The translations under genes were made by a program, and so were the position numbers. The notes under the pieces were generated by a model, which saw only the letters and a list, made by a program, of their open reading frames with translations, had not been told where the DNA came from and did no database searches. Shown here in pieces: positions 1 through 9,345 of a DNA stretch of 64,000 bases. Positions within the stretch are counted from its first letter, which is position 1. Every line of letters begins with the position of its first letter. This DNA is from Staphylococcus capitis subsp. capitis (GTDB taxonomy: Bacteria > Bacillota > Bacilli > Staphylococcales > Staphylococcaceae): contig NZ_CP145263.1 of NCBI RefSeq assembly GCF_040739495.1, positions 372,001 to 436,000 of the forward strand, given 5' to 3'.

Positions 1-390
1 TATAGGGCTAAATTTTTGGTTAAGTTAGTACTTCAACTTGCACTGATATTACTGATTACCTATATAGGAACAGAAGTGCAGAAATTATTACACATTCCAC
101 TAGCAGGTAGTATAGTTGGTTTAATATTGTTCTTCTTACTTTTACAGTTTAAGATTATTCCAGAAAGTTGGATTGATGTAGGGGCTAATTTCTTACTCAA
201 GACAATGGTATTTTTCTTTATCCCATCAGTGGTAGGTATTATGGATGTAGCTTCTGATATTACGTTAAATTATGTATTATTCTTTATCGTAATTATTATA
301 GGTACATGTGTAGTTGCTTTATCTTCAGGCTTTATAGCTGAAAAAATGGTAGGAAAAGACAAAATAACTAAAGGGACAGATCAGTCATGA
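1..390 (+). CDS. cidA: CidA holin-like membrane protein, 5' end outside window
   Basis: Holin-like protein of the CidA/LrgA family. In staphylococci it works with CidB in the membrane and affects murein hydrolase activity, cell death and biofilm DNA release. The frame is open from base 1; the first in-window start (TTG at 16) lies inside the conserved region, so the true start is probably just upstream of the window. Four hydrophobic segments are visible, including the family-typical stretch [20 protein letters not shown]. The charged tail follows the last segment. The stop overlaps the cidB start by 4 bases (ATGA), indicating translational coupling. Family assignment is firm; the choice of Cid rather than Lrg rests on the adjoining cidC. 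Confidence 0.93.
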   Translation, partial: YRAKFLVKLVLQLALILLITYIGTEVQKLLHIPLAGSIVGLILFFLLLQFKIIPESWIDVGANFLLKTMVFFFIPSVVGIMDVASDITLNYVLFFIVIIIGTCVVALSSGFIAEKMVGKDKITKGTDQS

Positions 391-1076
391 ATGATTATTT
401 ACAAGCCGTTCTCATGATATTATTAACAGTCATTTTGTATTATGGTTCTAAGCGACTCCAAGATAAATATAAAAATCCATTATTAAACCCTGCGCTGATA
501 GCATCAATTGGGATAATAATTATACTATTAGTTTTCGGAGTAAGTTACAAAGGGTATATGAAAGGTGGTACATGGATTAACCATGTATTAAATGCAACAG
601 TCGTCTGTCTTGCTTATCCACTATATGAAAACAGACACAAAATAAAGAAATATCTGTCTATCATTTTTGCAAGCGTACTGACTGGTGTACTTCTTAATTT
701 TGTGTTAGTATTTACAACGTTGAAAATCTTTGGTTATTCTAAAGACACGATTGTCACCCTGTTACCAAGATCAATCACTGCAGCAGTTGGTATTGAAGTT
801 TCCCAAGAATTGGGAGGCACAGATACAATGACTGTACTCTTTATTATAACTACAGGTTTAATCGGCAGTATTTTAGGTTCAATGTTATTGCGTATGGGAG
901 GTTTCAAATCCTCTATTGCTAGAGGATTAACTTATGGAAATGCTTCACACGCCTTCGGTACTGCAAAAGCATTGGAATTAGATATAGAATCAGGAGCATT
1001 TAGTTCTATTGGTATGATTCTTACGGCTGTCATAAGTTCAGTCTTAATACCAATACTGATTTTAGTGTTTTACTAA
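387..1076 (+). CDS. cidB: CidB, LrgB-family membrane protein
   Basis: 229 residues, LrgB/CidB family, the partner of the CidA holin-like protein in the cytoplasmic membrane. Multiple hydrophobic segments span almost the entire length, with a conserved central block around [18 protein letters not shown] (about residues 127-144) and a glycine-rich block [18 protein letters not shown] near residue 185. Start ATG overlaps the cidA stop. cidC begins 46 bases downstream with no terminator visible in between, so the three genes are probably one cidABC transcript. In other staphylococci this operon is controlled by the LysR regulator CidR; that gene is not in this window. Confidence 0.93.
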   Translation: MNDYLQAVLMILLTVILYYGSKRLQDKYKNPLLNPALIASIGIIIILLVFGVSYKGYMKGGTWINHVLNATVVCLAYPLYENRHKIKKYLSIIFASVLTGVLLNFVLVFTTLKIFGYSKDTIVTLLPRSITAAVGIEVSQELGGTDTMTVLFIITTGLIGSILGSMLLRMGGFKSSIARGLTYGNASHAFGTAKALELDIESGAFSSIGMILTAVISSVLIPILILVFY

Positions 1077-1122
1077 AGGGAAAGATGTACTCGTATACTA
1101 GAAAGGGAGGCTATTTGTAAAA

Positions 1123-2862
1123 ATGGCAAAAATTAAAGCAAATGAAGCATTAGTTAAAGCATTACAAGCTTGGGATATTGACCACTTATATGGTATTCCA
1201 GGTGACTCAATTGACGCAGTAGTAGATAGTTTACGTACAGTAAGAGATCAATTTAAATTCTACCACGTTCGTCACGAAGAAGTAGCAAGTTTAGCTGCTG
1301 GTAGTTACACAAAAATGACAGGTAAAATTGGTGTTGCATTAAGTATCGGTGGACCTGGTTTAGTTCACTTATTAAACGGTATGTATGATGCTAAAATGGA
1401 CAAGGTTCCTCAATTAATTTTATCAGGTCAAACTAATAGTACTTTATTAGGTACTAAAGCATTCCAAGAAACTAATCTTTCTAAATTATGTGAAGACGTT
1501 GCTGTATACAACCACCAAATCCAAAAAGGTGACAACGTATTTGAAATCGTTAATGAAGCAATCCGTACAGCTTATGAGAAAAAAGGTGTAGCAGTAGTTA
1601 TTTGTCCTAACGACTTATTAACTCAAAAAATTAAAGATACTACAAACCGTGCAGTAGATACTACTAAACCTAAACCAGTATCTCCTAAATTCAAGAGCAT
1701 CAAAAAAGCTGCTAAATTAATCGATAAAGCTAAAAAACCAGTAATGATTATTGGTATGGGTACTCAACACGCTAAAGAAGAATTACGTGAATTTATTGAA
1801 GCTGCTAAAATCCCAGTAATTCACACATTACCAGCTAAAACAATCTTACCTGATGATCATCCATACAGCATTGGTAACTTAGGTAAAATTGGTACTAAAA
1901 CATCTTACCAAACAATCCAAGATGCTGATTTATTAATCATGGCTGGTACAAACTATCCTTACGTAGACTATCTACCTAAGAAAAACATTAAAGCTATCCA
2001 AATTGATACAAACGAAGCTAACTTAGGTCATCGTTTCAACATCAATGTTGGTATTTTGGGTGACAGTAAAGTTGCTTTCCATCAACTAACTGAAAATATT
2101 AAACACGTTGCTAAACGTCAATTCTTAGATAAAACTTTAGAACGTAAAGCTGTTTGGGATAAATGGATGGAACAAGATAAAAATAATAATAAATCACCAT
2201 TACGTCCAGAACGCTTAATGAAAGCAATCAATGCTAACTTAAAAGATGATGCTATTATCTCAGCAGACGTTGGTACTGCTACAGTTTGGTCAACTCGTTA
2301 CCTAAACTTATCAGTTAATAACAAATTCATCATCTCAAGTTGGTTAGGTACTATGGGTTGCGGTCTTCCAGGTGCTATGGCAGCTAAAATTGCTTACCCT
2401 AACCGTCAAACTGTTGCTATCGCTGGTGACGGTGCATTCCAAATGGTAATGCAAGACTTCGCAACTGCAGTTCAATATGATTTACCAATGACTGTATTCG
2501 TATTAAACAATAAACAATTATCATTCATTAAATATGAACAACAAGCTGCTGGTGAATTAGAATATGCGATTGATTTCTCTGATATGGATCACGCTAAATT
2601 CGCTGAAGCTGCTGGTGGTAAAGGTTATGTTGTTAGAGATGCTAGTCGTTTAGACGATATCGTTGAAGAAGCTATGGCTCAAGACGTTCCAACTATCGTA
2701 GACGTACACGTTGATCCTAACGCTGCACCATTACCAGGTAAAATCGTTAACGAAGAAGCATTAGGTTATAGTAGATGGGCTTACAGATCAATCACTGAAG
2801 ATAAAAACTTAGACTTTGATCAAATCCCACCAATCTCTGTAGCAGCTAAACGTTTCTTATAA
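1123..2862 (+). CDS. cidC: CidC pyruvate:menaquinone oxidoreductase (pyruvate oxidase)
   Basis: 579 residues, thiamine-diphosphate enzyme of the pyruvate oxidase / acetolactate synthase superfamily. It oxidatively decarboxylates pyruvate to acetate and CO2 and passes electrons to menaquinone; in S. aureus this acetate promotes cytoplasmic acidification and cell death. Visible features: N-terminal TPP domain with the conserved Glu in VRHEEVASLAAG (about residue 53), a central FAD/dehydrogenase domain, and the C-terminal TPP-binding motif GDGAF ... NN (about residues 439-468). Good Shine-Dalgarno (AAGGGAGG) before the ATG. Codon use is smoother and less AT-extreme than neighbours, as in highly expressed genes. 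It ends at a strong terminator. Confidence 0.95.
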   Translation: MAKIKANEALVKALQAWDIDHLYGIPGDSIDAVVDSLRTVRDQFKFYHVRHEEVASLAAGSYTKMTGKIGVALSIGGPGLVHLLNGMYDAKMDKVPQLILSGQTNSTLLGTKAFQETNLSKLCEDVAVYNHQIQKGDNVFEIVNEAIRTAYEKKGVAVVICPNDLLTQKIKDTTNRAVDTTKPKPVSPKFKSIKKAAKLIDKAKKPVMIIGMGTQHAKEELREFIEAAKIPVIHTLPAKTILPDDHPYSIGNLGKIGTKTSYQTIQDADLLIMAGTNYPYVDYLPKKNIKAIQIDTNEANLGHRFNINVGILGDSKVAFHQLTENIKHVAKRQFLDKTLERKAVWDKWMEQDKNNNKSPLRPERLMKAINANLKDDAIISADVGTATVWSTRYLNLSVNNKFIISSWLGTMGCGLPGAMAAKIAYPNRQTVAIAGDGAFQMVMQDFATAVQYDLPMTVFVLNNKQLSFIKYEQQAAGELEYAIDFSDMDHAKFAEAAGGKGYVVRDASRLDDIVEEAMAQDVPTIVDVHVDPNAAPLPGKIVNEEALGYSRWAYRSITEDKNLDFDQIPPISVAAKRFL

Positions 2863-2876
2863 TAGATGATTTACAG

Positions 2877-2905
2877 AACTCGACTTATTAAGTCGGGTTC
2901 TTTTT
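2877..2905 (+). terminator. Rho-independent terminator of cidABC
   Basis: Inverted repeat AACTCGACTT / AAGTCGGGTT with a 3-nt loop, followed by a T run; 15 bases after the cidC stop. Confidence 0.85.
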
Positions 2906-2928
2906 ATATAAAAAATAAAAAAATTGTC

Positions 2929-2957
2929 TTGTAAACGCTTTATTAACTGTGTATACT
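2929..2957 (+). promoter_or_regulatory. ptsG promoter with overlapping cre-like site
   Basis: -35 TTGTAA (2929-2934), 17-bp spacer, -10 TATACT (2952-2957). A cre-like sequence TGTAAACGCTTTAT (2930-2943) overlaps the -35 box; it differs from consensus at the end, so CcpA control is a suggestion only. Confidence 0.6.
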
Positions 2958-2981
2958 TAGTGTAAATAAATATTAAATATT

Positions 2982-3076
2982 GCGTGTTACTGGTTATGCA
3001 GGCATGAGCAAATGAGGTTTACCATCTTTTTGAGATACTAAAGAAATTGATGGTCTTGTTTGTTCATGTCTTTTTT
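2982..3076 (+). promoter_or_regulatory. GlcT-type RNA antiterminator / terminator leader of ptsG
   Basis: The leader contains GCGTGTTACTGGTTATGCAG followed by GCATGAGCAAA, which resembles the ribonucleic antiterminator described for the S. carnosus glucose PTS genes. Its 3' half (CATGAGCAAA, from 3003) also pairs with TTTGTTCATG (3059-3068), forming a mutually exclusive terminator hairpin followed by TCTTTTTTTAT. This is the classic BglG/GlcT arrangement: the antiterminator protein would bind when glucose is transported. The glcT gene itself is not in the window. Confidence 0.75.
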
Positions 3077-3121
3077 TATGCCATTACATGTATCAACTAT
3101 AGATGGAGAGGAATGTTTAAT

Positions 3122-5188
3122 ATGTTTAAAAAGCTATTTGGGCAGTTACAACGTATTGGTAAAGCATTAATGCTACCAGTAGCAATATTACCTGCTGCCG
3201 GAATCTTGCTTGCATTTGGTAATGCAATGCATAATGAACAACTTGTTCACCTTGCACCGTGGTTAAACCATCCTGTGTTTGTAGCAATTTCTTCAGTTAT
3301 GGAAGCTTCAGGACAAGTGGTTTTTGACAATTTACCATTATTATTTGCAATCGGAACAGCACTTGGTTTAGCAGGAGGAGACGGTGTAGCAGCACTTGCA
3401 GCACTAGTAGGTTACCTTATTATGAATGCGACAATGGGTAAAGTACTACATATCACTATTGATGATATATTCTCATACGCAAATGGTGCTAAGGAATTAA
3501 GCCAAGCAGCTAAAGATCCTGCTCATGCATTAATTCTTGGAATTCCAACACTTCAAACAGGTGTATTCGGTGGTATTATCATGGGGGCCTTAGCTGCATG
3601 GTGTTATAACAAATTTTATAACATTACATTACCAGCATTCTTAGGTTTCTTTGCAGGGAAGCGTTTTGTACCTATCGTGACATCAGTTGTCGCAATTGCG
3701 ACAGGTATCATATTAAGTTTTGTTTGGCCGCCTATTCAAGATGGTTTAAATGGTCTTTCAAACTTCTTATTGAATAAGAATTTAACTTTAACTACGTTTA
3801 TTTTTGGGATTATTGAGCGATCACTTATTCCATTCGGTCTGCATCACATTTTCTATGCACCATTTTGGTTTGAATTTGGCCATTATACAAATCACGCTGG
3901 AGATTTAGTACGTGGGGACCAAAGAATTTGGATGGCACAATTGAAAGATGGCGTGCCATTTACAGCTGGCGCATTCACTACAGGTAAATATCCATTCATG
4001 ATGTTTGGTTTACCAGCGGCAGCATTCGCCATTTATAAAAATGCTCGCCCAGAACGTAAGAAAGTTGTTGGAGGTTTAATGTTATCAGCAGCTTTAACTT
4101 CTTTCTTAACCGGTATTACTGAACCATTAGAGTTCTCATTTTTATTTGTGGCACCCATTTTATATGTGATTCATGTATTTTTAGCAGGTACTTCTTTCTT
4201 GGTCATGCACTTGTTAGGTGTAAAAATAGGTATGACTTTCTCCGGAGGGTTTATTGATTATATTTTATACGGTTTACTTAACTGGCATCGCACAAACGCG
4301 CTTTGGGTTATTCCAGTAGGTATTGTGTATGCGATTGTGTATTACTTCTTATTTGACTTTGCAATTAGAAAATTCAAATTAAAAGCACCTGGTCGTGAAG
4401 ATAAAGAACAAGAGATACGCAATTCAAGTGTTGCTAAATTACCATTTGATGTATTAGATGCTATGGGCGGTAAAGAAAATATTAAACATCTAGATGCTTG
4501 TATTACACGTCTTAGAGTTGAAGTCGCAGATAAATCGAAAGTAGACGTTCAAGGATTGAAAGCGTTAGGTGCCTCTGGAGTTCTAGAAGTAGGAAATAAC
4601 ATGCAAGCTATATTTGGCCCAAAATCAGATCAAATTAAGCATGACATGGCAAAGATTATGAGTGGAGAAATTACTAAACCTAGTGAGACAACAGTAACTG
4701 AAGAGATTTCTGATGAACCAGTTCATGTAGAAGACGTCATTGAAACTGAAATTTATTCACCTGGACATGGTCAAATGATTCCATTAACGGATGTTCCGGA
4801 TAAAGTTTTCTCTGAAAAAATGATGGGCGATGGCGTAGGTTTCATTCCTGAAAAAGGCGAAATTGTAGCACCATTTGATGGTACAGTGAAAACCATCTTC
4901 CCAACGAAACATGCGATTGGTTTAGAATCAGATACAGGTGTAGAAGTCTTAATTCACATTGGTATCGATACAGTTAAATTGAATGGACAGGGCTTTGAAA
5001 GCTTTGTTCAAGCTGATGAAACTGTAACACAAGGTCAACCTTTAATGAAAATTGATTTAGCTTACCTAAAAGATAACGCACCAAGTATTGTTACGCCGGT
5101 AATTATCACAAATTTAGGTGATAAAACATTAACAATTGAAGATGTTATATCTGTAGATCCAGGAAAAGTTATAATGAAAATTAAATAA
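3122..5188 (+). CDS. ptsG: PTS glucose-specific transporter EIICBA, PtsG
   Basis: Glucose permease of the phosphotransferase system, taking up glucose with phosphorylation to glucose-6-phosphate. From the chosen start it is 688 residues with EIIC (about 1-410, many membrane segments, [12 protein letters not shown] motif), EIIB (about 430-510, phosphocysteine in [10 protein letters not shown]) and EIIA (about 540-688, phosphohistidine in [10 protein letters not shown]). An upstream in-frame ATG at 3047 would add 25 residues, but it lies inside the leader terminator, so the start at 3122 (after GGAGAGGAATG) is preferred. All three domains look intact. Controlled by the antiterminator leader just upstream. 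Confidence 0.95.
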   Translation: MFKKLFGQLQRIGKALMLPVAILPAAGILLAFGNAMHNEQLVHLAPWLNHPVFVAISSVMEASGQVVFDNLPLLFAIGTALGLAGGDGVAALAALVGYLIMNATMGKVLHITIDDIFSYANGAKELSQAAKDPAHALILGIPTLQTGVFGGIIMGALAAWCYNKFYNITLPAFLGFFAGKRFVPIVTSVVAIATGIILSFVWPPIQDGLNGLSNFLLNKNLTLTTFIFGIIERSLIPFGLHHIFYAPFWFEFGHYTNHAGDLVRGDQRIWMAQLKDGVPFTAGAFTTGKYPFMMFGLPAAAFAIYKNARPERKKVVGGLMLSAALTSFLTGITEPLEFSFLFVAPILYVIHVFLAGTSFLVMHLLGVKIGMTFSGGFIDYILYGLLNWHRTNALWVIPVGIVYAIVYYFLFDFAIRKFKLKAPGREDKEQEIRNSSVAKLPFDVLDAMGGKENIKHLDACITRLRVEVADKSKVDVQGLKALGASGVLEVGNNMQAIFGPKSDQIKHDMAKIMSGEITKPSETTVTEEISDEPVHVEDVIETEIYSPGHGQMIPLTDVPDKVFSEKMMGDGVGFIPEKGEIVAPFDGTVKTIFPTKHAIGLESDTGVEVLIHIGIDTVKLNGQGFESFVQADETVTQGQPLMKIDLAYLKDNAPSIVTPVIITNLGDKTLTIEDVISVDPGKVIMKIK

Positions 5189-5200
5189 CACATAATTGGT

Positions 5201-5240
5201 AGTGCATATTTTTGAGATTTCAAAGATGTGCACTTTTTTT
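5201..5240 (+). terminator. Terminator after ptsG
   Basis: AGTGCAT ... ATGTGCACT stem with an inner TTGA/TCAA helix, followed by seven T residues. Confidence 0.8.
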
Positions 5241-5326
5241 GTATAACATTGACAACGGTAACAATAAATAGCAATGTAGTAATGTAAGTTACATAAATGT
5301 TATCACTAAAGCTGGAGGTCAAAAGT

Positions 5327-6085
5327 ATGTGTGATTCTAAAATAAACAATAATTCTAGAGTTAGACATCAAGGGAACAAGATAATCAATGTTCTCATTTA
5401 CGTAATAATGATAGTCGTAATACAAGTTCCTGTGGGTTTATCACTTGTTGCACTTCCATTATCTTTAAGACTGAATGATTGGTATACAATAGCGATGAGT
5501 ATGTTTATTCTAGGAATTACACTTTTAATCATTTGGGGAATAAGATCCTATTATTTATATCGTACTTATGAATATCAAGATTTTAAGATGAGTATTAAAG
5601 ATATCTTTATCAATATTGGTTTTTTCTTTCTCGTAATTCTCTGTAGTATTAGTGCGAATGCTTTAATGTTTATTTTTACAGGTAATTCAAACACACAAAA
5701 TCAGGAAACAATAGATGACAGTTTAAGTTCACTTATGGATAAAAGCCATTTACCTCATCCCACTATTGTATTAGTAACCGTATTGTGTCTTTGTATCATA
5801 GGACCATATTTAGAAGAATTGGTATTCAGAGGAATCTTTAAGGAAACTTTATTTATGAAATGCCGCTTTTGGCTACCCTTAATTTTCTCATCATTGATAT
5901 TCAGTTCTCAACATCTATCATCAAATATATTTTCTTATGCAATTTATTTTTTAATGGGAATTATTCTCTATATTGCTTATGATAGAAGGCGAAACTTGAA
6001 GGACAGTATGATGGTACATATATTTAACAATTCTTTAACAACGCTACCTTTTTTAATTATTTATTTATATTTCTATTTTAAATAA
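5327..6085 (+). CDS. CPBP-family intramembrane metalloprotease
   Basis: 252 residues from the ATG that follows GGAGG at 5314 (an upstream TTG lacks a ribosome site). Membrane protein with about six to eight hydrophobic segments. The CPBP (CAAX protease / bacteriocin-processing) signature is present: EELVFRGI (EExxxR), then FSSQHLSS (His in the second motif) and HIFNNS (third motif). The family includes bacteriocin self-immunity proteins, regulators and prenyl-protein proteases; nothing nearby identifies a substrate. It stands alone between ptsG and the convergent adh gene. Function beyond the family is not assignable. Confidence 0.8.
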   Translation: MCDSKINNNSRVRHQGNKIINVLIYVIMIVVIQVPVGLSLVALPLSLRLNDWYTIAMSMFILGITLLIIWGIRSYYLYRTYEYQDFKMSIKDIFINIGFFFLVILCSISANALMFIFTGNSNTQNQETIDDSLSSLMDKSHLPHPTIVLVTVLCLCIIGPYLEELVFRGIFKETLFMKCRFWLPLIFSSLIFSSQHLSSNIFSYAIYFLMGIILYIAYDRRRNLKDSMMVHIFNNSLTTLPFLIIYLYFYFK

Positions 6086-6109
6086 TAATGAAAGTTTTGA
6101 TTTAGCAAA

Positions 6110-6177
6110 AAGCATTTAATTCAAACTTGGTCATCTGTCACATAATGATTAAGTAAGAATTAAATGCTTATTTTTTT
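6110..6177. terminator. Bidirectional terminator between convergent genes
   Basis: 13-bp inverted repeat AAGCATTTAATTC / GAATTAAATGCTT with a long loop and a T run on the plus side; A-rich on the other side, so it can serve both the CPBP gene and adh. Confidence 0.7.
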
Positions 6178-6197
6178 AGTGTTTAAAAAAGGGTATA

Positions 6198-7253
6198 TTA
6201 TACTGGAGTAATATCATTCTCTATAAGTAACTTAATTGCTTTATGGTCAGTTGCATTTCTAAATAATTCGTAGGCATTTTCAATATCACTTAATTTACTA
6301 TAATGTGTAACTAATTGTTCAGGTTGAATAATTTTACTTTTTAAAGCTTCTAACAATTCTTCAGTTGTATTACCAGAAACTAATCCTGTGGTTACATTGA
6401 TATTTTTAATCCAAAGTTTGTCTATATCAAATTGAACAGGTAGACCATGAAGGCCGACGTTCGCAATCGTACCATCGACACCAATGAGTTTTTGACATAA
6501 GTCAAATGTTTGTGGGATACCTACTGCCTCAATGGCTACATCTACACCGCGAGGATTTAATTCTTTCACTTTTTGTATAGCCTCTTCGACATTTTTAGAA
6601 TTAATTAAATGCGTTGCACCAAGGGAGCGGGCTGTTTGTAATCGGTTATCGTCTAAATCAATCATGATTATTTTAGAAGGAGAGAAGAATTGTGCAGTTA
6701 ACAGTGTAGCTAAACCAACTGGACCAGCACCTACTATTGCAACAGTGCTTTCTGGTTTGATCTTTCCTTTTAATACACCAATTTCATAACCTGTTGGTAA
6801 AATGTCTGATAGCATTACAAGTGCTTCATCAGGTAAAGAAGCGGGTGCATGATATAAAGAGTTATCAGCGAAAGGAACTTTAACGTACTCAGCTTGAGTA
6901 CCATTGATTAAGTGCCCAAGAATCCATCCACCATCATTTTCACAATGAGCGTATATACCTTTTTTACAGTAGTAACACTTAACACATGAAGAAACAGCAG
7001 ATACGATAACTTTATCACCGACTTTAAAGTTATTAACGTTGCTACCAACAGATTCTACAATGCCAATATCTTCATGACCTAAAGTTGTATTTTCAGTAAC
7101 TTCAGGAGTATCTCCTTTAATAATATGTAAATCAGTTCCACAAATTGTTGTTTTAACCATTCTTATAATAGCATCAGTACTTTCAGTAATTTCTGGTTTT
7201 TCTTTATCAATGAGTTCAGCCACTCCGGGTTTAACATAGTTGTATGCTTTCAT
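6198..7253 (-). CDS. Zinc-dependent alcohol dehydrogenase (MDR superfamily)
   Basis: 351 residues from the ATG that follows AAGGAGG by 8 bases; the TTG two codons earlier is not needed. Medium-chain zinc alcohol dehydrogenase: catalytic-zinc Cys in TTICGTDLH (about 36) with GHED (about 61), structural-zinc cysteines in SCVKCYYCKKGIYAHC (about 90-105), and the NAD-binding motif GAGPVGLA (about 176). Likely reduces acetaldehyde or related aldehydes, reoxidising NADH during oxygen limitation. A candidate Rex operator lies directly between its -10 and the ribosome site, fitting NADH-responsive control. Substrate not determinable from sequence. Confidence 0.9.
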   Translation of the reverse strand: MKAYNYVKPGVAELIDKEKPEITESTDAIIRMVKTTICGTDLHIIKGDTPEVTENTTLGHEDIGIVESVGSNVNNFKVGDKVIVSAVSSCVKCYYCKKGIYAHCENDGGWILGHLINGTQAEYVKVPFADNSLYHAPASLPDEALVMLSDILPTGYEIGVLKGKIKPESTVAIVGAGPVGLATLLTAQFFSPSKIIMIDLDDNRLQTARSLGATHLINSKNVEEAIQKVKELNPRGVDVAIEAVGIPQTFDLCQKLIGVDGTIANVGLHGLPVQFDIDKLWIKNINVTTGLVSGNTTEELLEALKSKIIQPEQLVTHYSKLSDIENAYELFRNATDHKAIKLLIENDITPV

Positions 7254-7271
7254 TAGCAAAACCTCCTTATA

Positions 7272-7289
7272 TTGTGAATATTTTCACAA
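7272..7289 (-). promoter_or_regulatory. Rex operator upstream of adh
   Basis: TTGTGAATATTTTCACAA fits the staphylococcal Rex consensus TTGTGAAWWWWTTCACAA at all 18 positions. It sits just downstream of the minus-strand -10 TATAAT and before the adh ribosome site, so bound Rex would block the start of transcription until NADH rises. Confidence 0.88.
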
Positions 7290-7291
7290 TA

Positions 7292-7321
7292 ATTATACCG
7301 TGCTTTTTGTAAGCGTTTTAA
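7292..7321 (-). promoter_or_regulatory. adh promoter with cre-like overlap
   Basis: Read on the minus strand: weak -35 TTAAAA, 18-bp spacer, -10 TATAAT. The plus-strand sequence TGTAAGCGTTTTA (7308-7320) overlapping the -35 resembles a cre site with an imperfect end. Confidence 0.55.
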
Positions 7322-7437
7322 GTCATCTTTATGACAAATAGTAAATTTACTCGTAATTATCTTAATCAGTTTATCTAAATGAAAATCTGTAAATATCGTT
7401 GTAAAATAAAATTGAATATAGTAAAGGAGAATGAGTT

Positions 7438-7845
7438 ATGAATTATGAAGGTAAATTAGTAGCTGAGAAAGAGATAGAAGTGAATAATTACGATATTGAT
7501 GCTATGGGGATTGTTAGTAATATTGTTTATGTCAGATGGTTTGAAGACTTACGAACAGTATTTATTAATCAATATATGAATTACTCAGAGATGATTAAGA
7601 ATCACATTTCGCCGATCCTTATGAAAACTGAAATTGAATATAAAGTGCCTATAACAATTCACGATTGCCCAGTGGGTAGATGTTGGCTTGTTCAAGCTAG
7701 TAAATTGAAATGGGTTTTTAAATTTGAAATCGCGTCAGGTGATAAAGTGCATTGCGTAGGGTCTCAAATGGGTGGATTTTATGATTTAGATAGAGAAAAA
7801 ATCACAAAAATGCCACAAGTATTTCAAGATATTCTTAAAAATTAA
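7438..7845 (+). CDS. Hot-dog fold acyl-CoA thioesterase (4HBT / YbgC-like)
   Basis: 135 residues, 4-hydroxybenzoyl-CoA thioesterase / YbgC-type hot-dog fold. The N-terminal signature VNNYDIDAMGIVSNIVYVRWFED contains the catalytic Asp region (DIDAMGIVSN) and the long central helix. It would hydrolyse a short- or medium-chain acyl-CoA in the cytosol; the natural substrate is unknown. ATG follows AAAGGAGAATGAGTT. It is divergent from adh and 66 bases upstream of the thioredoxin-like gene, with which it may be cotranscribed. Confidence 0.82.
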   Translation: MNYEGKLVAEKEIEVNNYDIDAMGIVSNIVYVRWFEDLRTVFINQYMNYSEMIKNHISPILMKTEIEYKVPITIHDCPVGRCWLVQASKLKWVFKFEIASGDKVHCVGSQMGGFYDLDREKITKMPQVFQDILKN

Positions 7846-7911
7846 ATAAAAACTTTGCTAAAAGAAAAGTTTTAATTAATAATAATAGAAAATAAAAGGA
7901 AGGTGATGACC

Positions 7912-8238
7912 ATGACTCAAACATTACAAAGTATTTATGCATTTAACCAGTTTATTCAATCTAATGAACTAGCAGTTATCCATGTTATGAGAGATCATTG
8001 TAGCGTTTGTCATGCTGTCCTTCCACAACTTCAAGACTTATTACAAGAATATCCTTTTGCAAAATTAGGTGTCGTCAATCAATCTCAAGTAGAGGAGATT
8101 GCTGGAGAATTATCAATTTTTACAGTACCGGTAGATTTAATTTTTTTAAATGGTAAGGAAATGCATAGACAAGGACGTTTTATCGATATGCAATCGTTTG
8201 AACATCAACTTAAGTTAATGCATGATTCTCTTAAATAA
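7912..8238 (+). CDS. Thioredoxin-family protein
   Basis: 108 residues. Thioredoxin-like fold with a redox motif CSVC (in RDHCSVCHAV, about residue 31) and the cis-proline loop TVPVDL. Cytosolic disulfide reductase or thiol-dependent protein; too diverged to name. Of three in-frame starts (GTG 7903, ATG 7906, ATG 7912), the last is best spaced from AAGGAAGG, so it is chosen. Ends in a clear terminator. Confidence 0.8.
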   Translation: MTQTLQSIYAFNQFIQSNELAVIHVMRDHCSVCHAVLPQLQDLLQEYPFAKLGVVNQSQVEEIAGELSIFTVPVDLIFLNGKEMHRQGRFIDMQSFEHQLKLMHDSLK

Positions 8239-8273
8239 AGAAATGGAACAACTTTTGTTTCATTTCTTTTTTT
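8237..8273 (+). terminator. Terminator after thioredoxin-like gene
   Basis: AAAGAAATG / CATTTCTTT stem with T run, starting inside the stop codon. Confidence 0.8.
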
Positions 8274-8391
8274 ATTTAAACTTCATTGATTGGGTAGACC
8301 AAAACTTAGTGTTATTATTAGAGACGTGTGACTTTTTCAAGAATAAGAAAAATCAAACATAAAAAAATGAAAACACTTGGAGGAGGCTCAA

Positions 8392-9240
8392 ATGGAGAAA
8401 AAACGTCGTCAAGAACACTTTAAAAACGTTATTTTTTGTTTACTAGGGACGTTAATTATTGCGTTAGGAGTCAATTGCTTTGTTATTCCTGGTAATTTAG
8501 GTGAAGGTGGAGCAATTGGTCTATCGCTTATTTTGAACTATACATTAGGTATTTCACCGGCGCTAAGTTCATTTATTATTAACGCTATTTTAATTGTTGT
8601 AGGATGGAAATTTTTAAGCCGAACGACTGCTATATACACTGCAATAACTATTACAGCAAGTTCTATTTTCCTAGATTTAACAGAGCATTTTGGATTAGGT
8701 ATTCATGAAAACTTTATCAATTCTGTTTTCGCTGGTTTACTCATCGGTATTGGCACAGGACTTGTTATTGCTGCTCAAAGTACATTAGGCGGAACATCAG
8801 TTATTGCTAGAATTATAAGTAAATATTCAGAAGTAAAAACCTCTCAAGCATTATTAATTTTAGATGCTTTAGTCGTGCTATCCTTCCTTCTTGTCTTACC
8901 GGTTTCAAATGTACTTTATACAATTGTTATGCTATTCATAGTGGAGAAAGCAATGGCTTTTGTAGTAGAAGGTTTTAATCCTAAGAAGGCTGTGACAGTG
9001 ATTTCTGAATACAATAGACAAATAAGCTCTGACATATACCAAGCAACTGGCAGAGGGTCAACATTATTAAGTGGTAAAGGCGCTTATCAGCAAAACAATA
9101 CAGATGTATTATACGCTGTTGTTTCACAAAGTCAGATTGGTACTGTGAAGAAGATTGTTAATTCTTATGATGAAAGTGCCTTCCTCGTTATACACGATGT
9201 GCGTGATGTCTTAGGTAATGGTTTTATTAATACTAAATAA
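8392..9240 (+). CDS. YitT family membrane protein (DUF161 + DUF2179)
   Basis: 282 residues. N-terminal half is a membrane domain (about five to six segments, with GNLGEGGAIGLSLILNY and STLGGTSVIARII, the two related glycine-rich repeats of DUF161). The C-terminal soluble domain (about 205-282, TGRGSTLLSGKGAY and VVSQSQIGTVKKIV) is DUF2179. The ATG at 8392 follows GGAGGAGG. The family is widespread in Firmicutes; transport of an unknown small molecule has been proposed but is unproven. Single-gene unit. Confidence 0.85.
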   Translation: MEKKRRQEHFKNVIFCLLGTLIIALGVNCFVIPGNLGEGGAIGLSLILNYTLGISPALSSFIINAILIVVGWKFLSRTTAIYTAITITASSIFLDLTEHFGLGIHENFINSVFAGLLIGIGTGLVIAAQSTLGGTSVIARIISKYSEVKTSQALLILDALVVLSFLLVLPVSNVLYTIVMLFIVEKAMAFVVEGFNPKKAVTVISEYNRQISSDIYQATGRGSTLLSGKGAYQQNNTDVLYAVVSQSQIGTVKKIVNSYDESAFLVIHDVRDVLGNGFINTK

Positions 9241-9345
9241 TTAATCTTCTTATTTAATTAGGGACTGTTGAAGTCATTTACTCAAAGTTTTTCTATTTTT
9301 GATTTAAAATGGTATTAAATAGAAAATGAGGAGGTCGACTTTCAG

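Noticed and set aside
3047..3121. N-terminal extension of PtsG
   Set aside because: These 25 codons lie in the antiterminator/terminator leader and do not resemble an EIIC N-terminus; the ATG at 3122 has a proper ribosome site.
5062..5349. 95-residue ORF on the minus strand across the ptsG 3' end
   Set aside because: It overlaps the intact EIIA domain and the ptsG terminator, has no ribosome site, and reads as antisense shadow.
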